Counted from the stretch's first letter, positions 1-8,986 are shown. The stretch: DNA of 49,551 nucleotides from Deltaproteobacteria bacterium (GCA_027067775.1 JAMOVK010000048.1:1-49551); one strand, 5' to 3'. The notes: generated from the letters alone by a model not told the origin. A program made the numbers and translations.

Positions 1-373
1 CACCGTCTGTGCCAAGACGTGCAGGTGTCAACAGGATCTGGGCTCCGTAGGCCCGCATTATTTTTCTTCTCTCAAGACTGGCCCCTTCGCTCATTGCTAT
101 AAGGCACCTGTAACCCTTGACCGCACACACAAGGGCAAGGCCGATTCCTGTATTTCCACTGCTTGCCTCAAGGACTATCTTGTCTTTTGTGAGTTCCCCC
201 CGCCTTTCTGCAGATTCTATCATGTTAAGTGCTATTCTGTCCTTTATGGAGCCGCCGGGGTTAAATGATTCAAGTTTAACCAGTATCTTCACCTTTCCTG
301 GCACAATGCGTTTCAATTCAACAAGAGGTGTGTTGCCAATCAGCTCGAGAATATTGTTGTGTATGGCTTTCAT
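1..373 (-). CDS. Cysteine synthase family protein (partial; C-terminus outside window)
   Basis: A PLP-dependent beta-replacing enzyme that should make L-cysteine from sulfide and an activated serine. The 124 visible residues are the N-terminal third. They show the fold type II signatures: GNTPLV at residues 13-18, the Schiff-base lysine in NPGGSIKDR (K44), and the substrate/PLP loop [11 protein letters not shown] at about 70-80. The [11 protein letters not shown] stretch near residue 105 is also typical of CysK/CysM. The ATG at 373 opens directly into the conserved [16 protein letters not shown] start, although no strong ribosome binding site is visible. It is the last visible gene of a leftward series that includes a putative sulfur-oxyanion permease, with a ~100 nt gap before it. 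I cannot separate CysK, CysM or a cystathionine beta-synthase relative without the C-terminal part. Confidence 0.9.
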   Translation of the reverse strand, partial: MKAIHNNILELIGNTPLVELKRIVPGKVKILVKLESFNPGGSIKDRIALNMIESAERRGELTKDKIVLEASSGNTGIGLALVCAVKGYRCLIAMSEGASLERRKIMRAYGAQILLTPARLGTDG

Positions 374-472
374 GGTTGTAATCGGCGCCTTTTGTCTAAG
401 TTGGACTACGGTTTGAGACAATAAAGCCCAGGGGAAACCTAGAGTCAATAAGCTGATAGGAGGAATCGAGAG

Positions 473-976
473 TTATATTGCTGGATTCAGGGCCTGGGTC
501 TGTTTTTCAACAGGAAAGGTGTCTCTGATTTCCAGTACGTTGATGCTATTTTTTTCTAAAATTTTAAAAAAAGCTGGCCTTTTGGGAAATATAAGATTCT
601 TGTTTTTTGCATGCAGAGTCAGTGCGAAGAGTATTTCCTTTTTTCTTGCCTGTAAAAACTTCCCGAGTTCATCCTTTTGAAGAAAGTTGATCCCGGCCTC
701 GGGACAGATGTGGTGCAGTTGTTGGTCAAGTTTATCTTCTTCGTCTCGGTCCAGGCCCTTAGCATAGGAGATAAAGGCGTTTTTGTCTTTAAAGGAGGCC
801 AGGGTATCTACTTCCCCGTAGTGGGCAAGGGATGGTGGCCTGAAAATTAATATTTCAATCTCAGTGCCTAGTCCCCTTGAAAGTTTGCGGGCAAATTTAA
901 CAAGAGCAATCTCTTTTGGGGACAGGCCTGGATTTGGCAACACCACGAGAAGCAGCAAGTCTTGCGTCTTGGACAC
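473..976 (-). CDS. Divergent universal-stress-protein-like cytosolic protein
   Basis: A 167-residue protein I recognise only weakly. It begins with a hydrophobic beta-strand (LLLLVVLPNPG), followed by alternating helix/strand segments, as in Usp (adenine-nucleotide alpha-hydrolase-like) domains. The G-2x-G-9x-GS nucleotide motif of ATP-binding Usp proteins is absent. A GTG start at 976 is chosen because it overlaps the TAG of the preceding 33-codon frame (TAGTG), which suggests translational coupling; the same frame stays open upstream to 1252, but that part is a shadow of the permease gene. It lies in the Usp - YeiH-type permease - small peptide operon. A role as regulator of that permease is inference from position only. 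Confidence 0.55.
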   Translation of the reverse strand: MSKTQDLLLLVVLPNPGLSPKEIALVKFARKLSRGLGTEIEILIFRPPSLAHYGEVDTLASFKDKNAFISYAKGLDRDEEDKLDQQLHHICPEAGINFLQKDELGKFLQARKKEILFALTLHAKNKNLIFPKRPAFFKILEKNSINVLEIRDTFPVEKQTQALNPAI

Positions 977-1077
977 TACCTTAGAATTTTTGCCAGGATC
1001 ACCAAAAAGATCCCCATTACAATAACAGCAATGTCCTGTTTCCTGGATTTGGATAGGTTCCTGAACCAATCGATCAT
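976..1077 (-). CDS. 33-residue single-pass membrane peptide
   Basis: A short frame starting at an ATG preceded by a good ribosome binding site (GGGAG, seven bases upstream). It encodes an amphipathic basic N-terminus (MIDWFRNLSKSRKQD) followed by a hydrophobic helix of about 15-17 residues (IAVIVMGIFLVILAKI) and a basic end. It lies 21 nt after the YeiH-type permease gene, and its TAG overlaps the GTG of the Usp-like gene. This looks like a small membrane subunit of the permease or a membrane anchor for the downstream protein. A frameshift at the TAGTG junction would fuse it to the Usp-like domain. Its size makes the call tentative, but the binding site and coupling argue that it is translated. 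Confidence 0.5.
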   Translation of the reverse strand: MIDWFRNLSKSRKQDIAVIVMGIFLVILAKILR

Positions 1078-1098
1078 TTTTTTCTCCCAGCAGCTTAT

Positions 1099-2160
1099 TT
1101 ATTCCAAAAAGGTTAAGACCACAATCAATGCCAGGGCGGCCTTTGCCCCAGCCACCAAAAAACCCATCAGAAAGCCAGACAGGCCGGCTGCCTTGAGGTC
1201 GGCAAGCCTTGTAGTAAGGCCGATGCTTGCAAAACCGAGGAGGAAGCACCATTCCATAAAGGTTTTTGCAAGCTTGATTTCAGGCTTGCTTAAAAAGCCC
1301 ATGGTGTTAAAGGCCACAACGGCAAGAAATCCCAGTACAAAGATGGGAAATTTGTCAACAATCATTTGCCACTTGTTTATTCTTATTTCCTCGCCTCCTT
1401 CCGAAGCTTCCCTGCTTGCAGCCATTATAGCCAACATCAACACCACAAATGGCAGAAAAATGACTCGTCCTATGTTGTATATTCCCGCAACAAGCCCTGC
1501 GCCATCACTGTAGCCAAAGCCTGCTGCAAGTACCTGGGCTGAATTGACTATGCCCACTCCACAAAAGGCTCCATACTGGGTGTCGCTAAGATTGAGCAGG
1601 CGTCCGATAGGGGGAAACAGCAAAAGGGCAAGAAGGCCAAACATGAGAACCACTGCTATGGAATAGGCCATGTCCCTGTTTCTGGCCCTTACCGCCGGTG
1701 CTATGGCAATGGTTGCTGAGACCCCACATACTGACAGCCCGGAGGCCAGACAGGCGGCAAGAGGGGTTGGGACCTTGAGTTTTTGTCCAACCCACATCAT
1801 GATTATGGCTGTTCCAAAAAGGAACACTGCAATATAAAACAGGGCCGGCCCTCCGACTTTTACAAGTCCCATCATGGAATATTTTGCCCCCATGACCACT
1901 ATACCGGTCTTGGTGAGAATGGTAGAAAATCTAAGCCCTGGTGCAAAGGTCTTGCTTACACCAACTGTATTTTTGATAAAAATTCCAAACAGGATGGCAA
2001 GGATGAAGTCTTTAAGTTCAAGATAGGTCTTGAAAAGCGGATACTTTTGAAGGACAGGCGCTATAAAATAGGCTGCCAGGGCTACTGCTACTACCAAGGC
2101 CCCACCAGGCAGGCTGTCCACAATCTCCTGACCAAGACTCTTTTTCTCTGACTCTATCAT
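1099..2160 (-). CDS. YeiH/UPF0324-type putative sulfate exporter
   Basis: A 353-residue polytopic inner-membrane protein of the PF03601 (Cons_hypoth698, 'putative sulfate exporter') family, full length for that family. About ten hydrophobic segments are visible. Family hallmarks are the ILFGIFIKNT segment near residue 58, the central GLSVCGVSATIAIAPAVRAR block around residue 140, and the GFASIGLTTRLADLKAAG block near the C-terminus. The ATG at 2160 has GGAGG upstream, inside the end of the preceding Usp gene. Substrates of this family are poorly proven; a sulfur oxyanion is suggested by the annotation tradition, by cysteine synthase downstream and by the TauE/SafE genes nearby. Confidence 0.85.
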   Translation of the reverse strand: MIESEKKSLGQEIVDSLPGGALVVAVALAAYFIAPVLQKYPLFKTYLELKDFILAILFGIFIKNTVGVSKTFAPGLRFSTILTKTGIVVMGAKYSMMGLVKVGGPALFYIAVFLFGTAIIMMWVGQKLKVPTPLAACLASGLSVCGVSATIAIAPAVRARNRDMAYSIAVVLMFGLLALLLFPPIGRLLNLSDTQYGAFCGVGIVNSAQVLAAGFGYSDGAGLVAGIYNIGRVIFLPFVVLMLAIMAASREASEGGEEIRINKWQMIVDKFPIFVLGFLAVVAFNTMGFLSKPEIKLAKTFMEWCFLLGFASIGLTTRLADLKAAGLSGFLMGFLVAGAKAALALIVVLTFLE

Positions 2161-2162
2161 GT

Positions 2163-2633
2163 TTAGTCCTCCGTGTCTTTTATCTTAAGGGGGTTAATGG
2201 TCATCACCGGACATGGCGCCTGAGCAATTACCTTGCTGGCATTGCTGCCAAAAATCTTCTCAGCTATTCCACTTTTGGTGGCACTGCCCATAATTACAAG
2301 GTCTATGGAGTTGTCCTTTGCATAGTTGATGATCTTTTCCGGAATTTCTCCCATCAGAAGGGCGGATTTCACATGCAGGTCTGAAAAGTGTTTTTCTATG
2401 GTTTGGCGTAGGGAGGTTTCAACCTGACGAAGCAGCTCTTTTTCATAGTTTTCCAACACGGTGTCATCCAACATGTCATGATATACCACCGATGGATCAG
2501 GAGGTCTTTCCACTACAGAGATTACGTGCAGCTCGGCCTTGAAAAAAGAGGCAAAGTATCTTACGTGATGGCTAAGTTTTTCTGTTTGTTTGGAAAGGTC
2601 TGTAGCAAAAAGGATTTTCTTAAAGATACTCAT
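2163..2633 (-). CDS. Universal stress protein, single UspA domain
   Basis: A 156-residue cytosolic Usp protein. The N-terminal strand KKILFATDLSKQTEKL is typical. The C-terminal part holds a complete ATP-binding motif (GSATKSGIAEKIFGSNASKVI, G-2x-G-9x-GS), so nucleotide binding is expected. It is the first gene of the leftward operon and ends two bases before the YeiH-type permease start. This pairing suggests it senses energy or nucleotide state for that transporter; the link is inferred from context. The ribosome binding site GGAGAG precedes the ATG. Confidence 0.9.
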   Translation of the reverse strand: MSIFKKILFATDLSKQTEKLSHHVRYFASFFKAELHVISVVERPPDPSVVYHDMLDDTVLENYEKELLRQVETSLRQTIEKHFSDLHVKSALLMGEIPEKIINYAKDNSIDLVIMGSATKSGIAEKIFGSNASKVIAQAPCPVMTINPLKIKDTED

Positions 2634-2946
2634 GCCCTCTCTCCTTTGTTCCGGCTGTCTTGGTGTTCAACTTTGCAACAGAACTGATTTAAAACAATTT
2701 TATATGAGTTTTCAAGTGGTTCCGATCACAAATCTGGCAAGTCACGGAGATTCCTTTAGTTGGTAAAATGCATAGAGGGATTAAATTAGTTTGTGAAATA
2801 AAAGATTATTGCTATATTGGTAATAGCGAGAGAGACTTGATCAACAGCACCGGTCAGCCTCCTTGCATCAAATAGATGCCCGTGGACTTGTTCGTTTGTA
2901 TAGCAGCAGGTCAAAACGTGAAAAAGATTAGCTCCAAGTCAATCAC
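2634..2946. other. Divergent intergenic region between the Usp and P1 genes
   Basis: This gap must carry promoters for both flanking transcription units. I can point to one candidate sigma-70 promoter for the rightward unit (2791-2818). A short GTG frame (2918-2950, VKKISSKSIT) ends at a TGA that overlaps the ATG of the next gene. Nothing else was recognised. Confidence 0.5.
2791..2818 (+). promoter_or_regulatory. Candidate sigma-70 promoter for the P1-P2 operon
   Basis: TTGTGA (2791-2796) and TATATT (2813-2818) are separated by 16 bases, giving four and five matches of six to the consensus hexamers. It would start transcription about 120 bases before the P1 start codon. Confidence 0.35.
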
Positions 2947-5454
2947 ATGAAAAAGGTCATAAAAAAGCCTCTTAGTCGGATATTTCACTATTTTAGAAAG
3001 ATTCTTGATCTTAACAACAAGGTCCTTGAAGAAATTGGTAATGCCGAACGGGTCCTTGGGGGAAATTATGTGTTTGACAGGGCTTTTCTGGCTGAATTTG
3101 TCACAAAGGTTTGCGAGATAACAAGAGAGGTCATCTATAATTTTAATGCCCTTACCAACGGTCAGTACATGGTCCTATACGACCGGCTCGAGGCAATAAG
3201 ATTTGCTCTTGAAGACATTATCGCTGGGGGAGAAGGTCCGTATGGACATCGTCTAACCCTTTCGTATAAAGAGATCAATCGCGATCTTGATGAGATAGTC
3301 GGTGCAAAAAATGCCAATCTTGCAGATGTCTACAACAATTTTCAGGTGCGTATACCACAGGGGTTTGCAATAACGGTAAAGGCCTACCTGCTTTTTCTCG
3401 AGACAAACCAGATTGTTCCTCAGATAGAAAAGATATACAAGCAAGACAGAGATCCAACCCTTATAAAGGAGAGGGTAACCGAGATCTTCAAGAATGCATC
3501 TATTCCGAGCCAGCTTGCAATAGAAGTAAAAAAGGAGCTAGAGGCCCTGTTTGACGAGTTGGGAAGAGTCCCTTTGCTTGCTGTAAGGAGCAGTGCGGTA
3601 GGGGAAGATACGGAAAGAAGTTTTGCAGGTCAGTTTCATACAATATTGAATGTGCATCCAGAAGATCTTTTTGATGCCTATAAAAAGGTGATCATGGCCA
3701 GGTTTATGCCTGAAGTCATGGAATATCTTGGTCAAATCAGGGATCTTTATAGCAATCCCGTGGCAGTTGGTGTTCAGGAAATGATAGATGCCAGCATTGC
3801 TGGAGTCGCCTATACAAAGGATCCTTTAAACCATTACAAGGACTGTTTGGTTATAACGGCTATTGCTGGACTTGGTGAAAGACTTGTTGCAGGCCATCTA
3901 GATGGCGATCAGTACCTGGTCAGACGTTCTTTTCCCTTTTGTCTACAGTCGAGTATCATAACTCCAAAATCTCTAAATAAGAGGCTGCCTACAGGAGACA
4001 AGCCTCTTGATATGGGAGACCACAACCTACGAAGGGGATCTTCTCTTCTTAATATCAAAAGCCTTAAGGACATCTCAGAAGTGGCCATGCTGTGTGAAAA
4101 GGCCTTTGGTAGTCCCATGGACATTGAATGGGCCCTGGATAAAAAGGGCGAGTTGGTACTGCTTCAAAACAGGCGCCTTGGTATCCAGTCGGTTTCAGAG
4201 CCCCTTCATAAGGATCTAGAGAAGGTTGTTAAGCAGTTTCCTGTGATCATGAATGGAGTTGGTCACACAGCACAGCTTGGTGCGGCATCTGGACGGGTGG
4301 TTCATGTTGAGCCTGATGGTGATCTTGAAAACGTTCCAGTTGGAGCCATTGTGGTTTCAAGGTATGCCCATCCAAAACTTAGCCGGGTACTCAGAAAGGC
4401 AGGGGCAATAGTAACTGATATAGGCAGCTCTACAGGGCATCTTGCCACTATTGCAAGGGAATACAGGGTTCCGGCCATCTTTGGGACAGGAAATGCTACA
4501 ATGCTTTTAAAGGATGGCATGGAGGTGACTGTAGATGCTGACAACAGAAAGATCTATCAAGGAATAATAGAAGAATTGGTAGAGGTGGAAGCCAGGCAGG
4601 ACTGGGAATATATGGAAGAGCCTGAAATAAAGACCTTGCGGAAGGTTTTAAGTTATGTGGCCCCACTCTACCTGATAGATCCAACTTCTAAGGATTTTAA
4701 GGCTGAAAAGTGTAAGACCATTCACGATATAATACATTTTGCCCACATAAAGGCAGTGGACGCCCTGATCGAACAGTTCTCATCCACAAAATCTTATAAA
4801 GATGAAAAAACCCTAAGGCTCAAGGCTGATCTGCCCATAGAAATTGTTATAATTGATATCGGAGGTGGTGTAGATACACGGGAAAATGACAAAGAGGTCC
4901 AGATAGACCAGATCCGCAGCGTGCCCTTTAAGGCCATCTTGTCCGGACTGTTAAGACAGGATGCATGGGATAGGGAGCCTGTGCCGTTTGGGCTTGGTGA
5001 TCTATTTTCCAGTATGGTACGCCCTGTGAGTATGATTACGCATCCACCAGAGTTTGCAGGTCAAAATCTGGCCATCGTTGCAGAGGATTTCATGAACCTG
5101 AGCCTTCTTCTTGGGTATCACTTTAACGTTATCGATTCCTTTGTAAGTGATGAGCCTGATAACAACTACATCTACTTCCGCTTTGCAGGTGGTTTTGCAG
5201 AAGAGCAGAAACGTCGGAAAAGGGCGGAGTTGATAAGGTGGATACTAGAGACCCTTGGGTTTAAGACAGAGGTAAGAAAGGACATTGTCATTGGAAAACT
5301 CAAGGGGCTTGACCAGCAAAAGCTTGTTAAAATACTTGAACATCTGGGGTGGCTCATCGCCTTTACCAGACAGCTTGATGTAAGGATGGCAGACGAGCGG
5401 GCCGTAGAGCATTTTTACAACTGTTTTCTCGATCTTTGCGAAAAATCACTGTAG
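2947..5454 (+). CDS. PEP-synthase-like ATP-grasp/phosphohistidine protein P1 with novel C-terminal domain
   Basis: An 835-residue cytosolic protein related to the N-terminal half of PEP synthase and pyruvate phosphate dikinase. Visible order: a helical N-domain (about 1-110); a PPDK_N ATP-grasp domain (about 115-420) with the lysine loop VGAKNANLA, AVRSSAVGED (R214) and DIEWALDKKGELVLLQ; a swivelling phosphohistidine domain with H498 in STGHLATIARE; and a C-terminal domain (about 550-835) I do not recognise, with HDIIHFAHIKAV, IDIGGG (D637), a GYHFNVIDSF segment and FRFAGG. The PEP/pyruvate TIM barrel of true PEP synthase is missing, so 'pyruvate, water dikinase' would be a misannotation. ATP-driven histidine phosphorylation is likely from conserved residues; the final acceptor is unknown. 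The P2 gene starts 17 bases after its stop. No Shine-Dalgarno is obvious before the ATG. Confidence 0.85.
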   Translation: MKKVIKKPLSRIFHYFRKILDLNNKVLEEIGNAERVLGGNYVFDRAFLAEFVTKVCEITREVIYNFNALTNGQYMVLYDRLEAIRFALEDIIAGGEGPYGHRLTLSYKEINRDLDEIVGAKNANLADVYNNFQVRIPQGFAITVKAYLLFLETNQIVPQIEKIYKQDRDPTLIKERVTEIFKNASIPSQLAIEVKKELEALFDELGRVPLLAVRSSAVGEDTERSFAGQFHTILNVHPEDLFDAYKKVIMARFMPEVMEYLGQIRDLYSNPVAVGVQEMIDASIAGVAYTKDPLNHYKDCLVITAIAGLGERLVAGHLDGDQYLVRRSFPFCLQSSIITPKSLNKRLPTGDKPLDMGDHNLRRGSSLLNIKSLKDISEVAMLCEKAFGSPMDIEWALDKKGELVLLQNRRLGIQSVSEPLHKDLEKVVKQFPVIMNGVGHTAQLGAASGRVVHVEPDGDLENVPVGAIVVSRYAHPKLSRVLRKAGAIVTDIGSSTGHLATIAREYRVPAIFGTGNATMLLKDGMEVTVDADNRKIYQGIIEELVEVEARQDWEYMEEPEIKTLRKVLSYVAPLYLIDPTSKDFKAEKCKTIHDIIHFAHIKAVDALIEQFSSTKSYKDEKTLRLKADLPIEIVIIDIGGGVDTRENDKEVQIDQIRSVPFKAILSGLLRQDAWDREPVPFGLGDLFSSMVRPVSMITHPPEFAGQNLAIVAEDFMNLSLLLGYHFNVIDSFVSDEPDNNYIYFRFAGGFAEEQKRRKRAELIRWILETLGFKTEVRKDIVIGKLKGLDQQKLVKILEHLGWLIAFTRQLDVRMADERAVEHFYNCFLDLCEKSL

Positions 5455-5471
5455 CTAAAAGGCCCTTTGGC

Positions 5472-8117
5472 ATGTTTGATTGGGTAAAAAGACAGATAGA
5501 AAGGTTTCATGAAGTTCGGCATCAAAAGGCCAAAGAGCGTCTTGAGGAGCTCAAGTGGCGTTACCAGATTTTTCGCTCCCTTTTGTATGAAAATACCAAG
5601 GCCGTGGAGCTAATTACAGACATTGACCTGAAACTCAGGGAAAGTGATTTTTTTGGGCCGGACATTCACCACAAGATACACGAACTCATTGATATCACTG
5701 GAGAGCTGGTTGAAAAACTCAACCAGCTAGACTACGAAAGACATACCTCTTTATTCAACATACATAAGAAGCTCAGCAAAAGAATAAACGAGCTTCTCAA
5801 AAAGGTGCCTACCCATAAGGATATTCCCCTTTGCGTTACCCTTGATGAAGTGTTACCTCACTATGCCTCCTTTGCAGGTGGCAAGGCAGCCAGTCTTGCC
5901 CGGCTCAAGAGCCAAGATAAATTTAACGTGCCTGACGGATTTTCTATCTTGGTCAATGCCTGCAGGTACTTTCTAGATGAAAGCGGACTGTCGGTAAAGA
6001 TCTTAAAAAGGCTCCAGCCATTTTTGTTCCAGGATAAAGAGGTAACCAAGGAGCTTGAGGAAGAGATAAAACAGGAGATCATGTCTGCAGACATGCCCGG
6101 GTCTCTGGAAGAGGCCTTGAAGCACATGTCGGCAAGATTTTTTGATCAAGGCAAAGGGCTTGCCGTAAGAAGTAGCGCATTAAGTGAGGACGGACTTCAT
6201 CACTCTTTTGCTGGCCAGTTTACCTCTGTGCTCAATGTGGTCTCTTTTGAGGCCCTAAAGGTTGCAGTAAAGGAGGTAATATCAAGTAACTTTAACTCCA
6301 GGAGCCTGGCCTATAGAATTGGGGCTGGAATGAAAGCTCTTGACTTTAACATGGCAGTCCTTTGCATAGAAATGATAGATGCACAAAAGGCTGGTGTCAT
6401 ATTTTCCATGGATCCAAACGATCCCAAAGAAGAGACAATGCTCATTACAGCACTTTACGGCATGGGAGAACTTGTTGTCTCTGGCGCTTCAATGGCTGAC
6501 GTTTACAAACCTTACAGGGAGAATCTCAAGGATCTTTTTTCAGTTCCTCCGGTAGTTGCAAAAAAAAGCAAACGCCTTGTTCTTGATCCACATGGTGGTC
6601 TTAAGGAAGATGAGATACCGCCACAGCTGCAGAATGAGCCGGTTTTGTCCAATGATGAAGTCCGTAAGCTGGTTGATCTAGCTCTTGAACTCGAGCATAT
6701 GTTCAACGGACCCCAAGATATCGAGTGGGCTATAGACAGGAAAGGCACAGTTTGGCTTCTTCAGACAAGACCTCTCATTATGGAAGGGCACAAGACAAGG
6801 CCTGTTTTTCGTTTCGACAAGAGAAAGCCAATTTTTAAGGGAGCTCTTATTACATCTAGGGGGGTTGCTACCGGCAGGGTAAAAAAGATAAGAAAGAGAA
6901 AGGATCTTGATTCTGACTTTTCGGAGCCAACGATTCTGGTTCTGCACAGGAGTCTGGTGGATGCTGCCAAGGTTATAGGGAAGGTGAGGGGACTGCTTGT
7001 GGATTTTGGCAACCCGGCAGACCATCTTTCATGTGTTGCCAGAGAATATGGCCGCCCCATGCTTGTTGGGCTTGTAAATGCCATGGAGAATCTGGAGGAA
7101 GGGCAGTGGATAACTGTTGATGGCGAACATGGAAAGGTCTTTCCTGCCGAGCAAGATGAGATAAAAAAGGCTGTTGAAGAATTTGAAAAGGAGCAGGCAT
7201 CTGCAGATCAGAAAAAAAGGGTTTCTCAGGAAAAAGATGGTGTGCTGCAGCAGTTAAAGGAGCTTACCATAAAGTTGAATCTTACGGATGCCTATGGCCC
7301 TACCTTTTCCATAATGGAGTGCCGCTCCCTGCACGACATAGTCCGGTATGTGCATGAAAAGGCAGTTATTGCCTTTTTTGAGGCAGGAGATGAGCTCCTT
7401 GAAGAAACCTCTGGTGTAGTTTACAGACTGGAAAGCGATATCCCGTTTTTTCTACACATCATAGATGTAGGAGGGGGGCTTGGCCCCAGTCTGTCTAAAA
7501 AGCGGTCAGTAACGCCAGATGAGATTGTCTGTAAGCCTTTCAGGGCCTTGTGGCGTGGAATATCTACTCCGGGTCTGAGATGGGCCGGGCCACCGCCAGT
7601 GGTTGGAGATGTATCATCTGTTATAGGCAGGTGGATGTCAGATACTCGAAGCCAGCGTCCCATCGGTATGCCTAACTACCTCATCATTGCTAGAGACTAT
7701 CTTAATCTTAACGCTCGCATGGATTTCCATTTTACCATGGTGGATACGGTGTGCGGACTGGATACCAAAGAGAACTATGTCAAGTTCCGTTTTAAGGGTG
7801 GCGGTACAACCATGAAACAGCGTCACCGGCGGGCCCTTGCCATAGGCGAAATACTAGAACGCGCAGATTTTTTTACAGATGTAAAGGCAGATCTGGTCAA
7901 CGCCATTTTTGAATACGCCCCATCAGATATTATAGAAGAAAAACTGGTTATAGTTGGAAGGTTACTTGGTTTTACCAGATTAATAGACGCTGCCATGTAT
8001 AACGATCAGACTCCCTATCTCGTGGCTGACGCCTTTTATGAAGGAGACTATGAGCTGAAAAAACTTGTGGATTTTTTATCTAAGCAGCAGGCGCAACAAA
8101 GGGATAGAAGGGGATAA
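5472..8117 (+). CDS. PEP-synthase-like ATP-grasp/phosphohistidine protein P2, tandem paralogue
   Basis: An 881-residue paralogue of P1 with the same layout. It has a longer helical N-domain (1-115), then ATP-grasp motifs FAGGKAASLARL, AVRSSALSED (R233), QDIEWAIDRKGTVWLLQ and the phosphohistidine in GNPADHLSCVARE (H518). The C-terminal domain has HDIVRYVHEKAV, IDVGGGLG, an NARMDFHFTMVD segment and FRFKGGG. It is the most diverged of the three copies, notably around the phosphohistidine (ADH instead of TGH or SHM) and in the C-domain (RLLGFTRLIDAAM). The ATG at 5472 is preferred over an in-frame TTG at 5436 inside P1 because AAAAGG lies nine bases upstream and the homologous start aligns. It is co-transcribed with P1 and ends three bases from a convergent phosphatase gene. 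Confidence 0.85.
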   Translation: MFDWVKRQIERFHEVRHQKAKERLEELKWRYQIFRSLLYENTKAVELITDIDLKLRESDFFGPDIHHKIHELIDITGELVEKLNQLDYERHTSLFNIHKKLSKRINELLKKVPTHKDIPLCVTLDEVLPHYASFAGGKAASLARLKSQDKFNVPDGFSILVNACRYFLDESGLSVKILKRLQPFLFQDKEVTKELEEEIKQEIMSADMPGSLEEALKHMSARFFDQGKGLAVRSSALSEDGLHHSFAGQFTSVLNVVSFEALKVAVKEVISSNFNSRSLAYRIGAGMKALDFNMAVLCIEMIDAQKAGVIFSMDPNDPKEETMLITALYGMGELVVSGASMADVYKPYRENLKDLFSVPPVVAKKSKRLVLDPHGGLKEDEIPPQLQNEPVLSNDEVRKLVDLALELEHMFNGPQDIEWAIDRKGTVWLLQTRPLIMEGHKTRPVFRFDKRKPIFKGALITSRGVATGRVKKIRKRKDLDSDFSEPTILVLHRSLVDAAKVIGKVRGLLVDFGNPADHLSCVAREYGRPMLVGLVNAMENLEEGQWITVDGEHGKVFPAEQDEIKKAVEEFEKEQASADQKKRVSQEKDGVLQQLKELTIKLNLTDAYGPTFSIMECRSLHDIVRYVHEKAVIAFFEAGDELLEETSGVVYRLESDIPFFLHIIDVGGGLGPSLSKKRSVTPDEIVCKPFRALWRGISTPGLRWAGPPPVVGDVSSVIGRWMSDTRSQRPIGMPNYLIIARDYLNLNARMDFHFTMVDTVCGLDTKENYVKFRFKGGGTTMKQRHRRALAIGEILERADFFTDVKADLVNAIFEYAPSDIIEEKLVIVGRLLGFTRLIDAAMYNDQTPYLVADAFYEGDYELKKLVDFLSKQQAQQRDRRG

Positions 8118-8120
8118 AGG

Positions 8121-8777
8121 CTAGGCGTGATAAAAACGCATCTCTGGCAGTACCACGGCAGTCAAGACATTTCCGTAAACTGCACCTGTATCTATGCCAA
8201 TCTTGTTTTTTGTTACAAGAGGCATTTCAAAGGCAGTATGACCAAAGACCACGGTTTTCCCTATGTCCAGATCTGCTTCTAAAAATATGTCCCTGACTTC
8301 GCAAAATTCCATAGCCGTGTGTTTTTCAAGGGGAAGGCCAGGCATAATACCTGCGTGCACAAAGAGATAGTCTTGTTCAGTGTAGTAGAGTTTTAGATTT
8401 TTAAGAAAGTCCACATGTTCTTTGGGCATGAAAGAGAGTTCGTGCAGGCTGCTAAGGTTGTTTTCCCCGTAACTCTTGACAAAGGCCTCAATATGCTGCT
8501 GCCGAAGATATGGTATCAGTATGTCGTCTGGAGATTTCACATACTCCAACAACAGGTTTTCATGGTTCCCAAGGAGGAAAATTACATTTTTGTTTTCCTT
8601 CTTTAGGTCTATAAGAAGAGATATAACATCTTTTGAACTTGGCCCCCTTCCTATATAGTCCCCAAGAAATACAACCCTGTCGTTGGCACGTATCGAAAGG
8701 TATTTTAGAAGCTTTTCAAGCTTTTTGATGCAGCCATGTATATCCCCAATGGCTATCAGTCTTCCATTAGAGCCCAT
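8121..8777 (-). CDS. PPP-family serine/threonine-type metallophosphatase
   Basis: A 218-residue calcineurin-like phosphoesterase resembling PrpA/ApaH-type bacterial phosphatases. Metal and phosphate motifs in order: AIGDIHGC (residues 11-18), FLGDYIGRGP, LLGNHE, HAGIMPG and FGHTAFEMP, then the terminal DTGAVYG block. The second aspartate of the usual GDxxDRG motif is replaced by glycine (GDYIGRG). The first aspartate and the arginine remain, so activity is still plausible. The ATG has GGAG seven bases upstream. It faces the P2 gene with only three bases between the stop codons. Opposing ATP-dependent phosphotransfer by P1/P2 is an attractive but unproven role; dinucleotide polyphosphate hydrolysis is the main alternative. 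Confidence 0.85.
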   Translation of the reverse strand: MGSNGRLIAIGDIHGCIKKLEKLLKYLSIRANDRVVFLGDYIGRGPSSKDVISLLIDLKKENKNVIFLLGNHENLLLEYVKSPDDILIPYLRQQHIEAFVKSYGENNLSSLHELSFMPKEHVDFLKNLKLYYTEQDYLFVHAGIMPGLPLEKHTAMEFCEVRDIFLEADLDIGKTVVFGHTAFEMPLVTKNKIGIDTGAVYGNVLTAVVLPEMRFYHA

Positions 8778-8900
8778 GAAATGCTCCAGATTCTTTAATC
8801 ATATAGAATAGAGGATACACCCGAATCAACCCTTATAGCAAGTTTCCATATGAAATTTTTGTAGCCTGTTCATATTTGATATTTTGGCCCCTGGGACCAT

Positions 8901-8915
8901 GTTTCAAAATGAAAC
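8901..8915. promoter_or_regulatory. Perfect palindrome GTTTCA-AAA-TGAAAC, operator candidate
   Basis: A perfect inverted repeat of six-base arms with a three-base centre, in the region upstream of the small membrane protein/TauE/Usp operon. The left half extends to TGTTTCAA, the same octamer that occurs three times upstream of the second TauE unit (17465-17532). Confidence 0.45.
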
Positions 8916-8986
8916 GATATCTTGCTGAAATTTAAGAAAAAATTCATAAACTTTTCCGATTTGAAAGTTAAAAAATTCTCAGAACC

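Noticed and set aside
2947-8117. Annotation of P1/P2 as pyruvate, water dikinase
   Set aside because: The PEP/pyruvate-binding TIM barrel and its active-site motifs are absent in all three paralogues.
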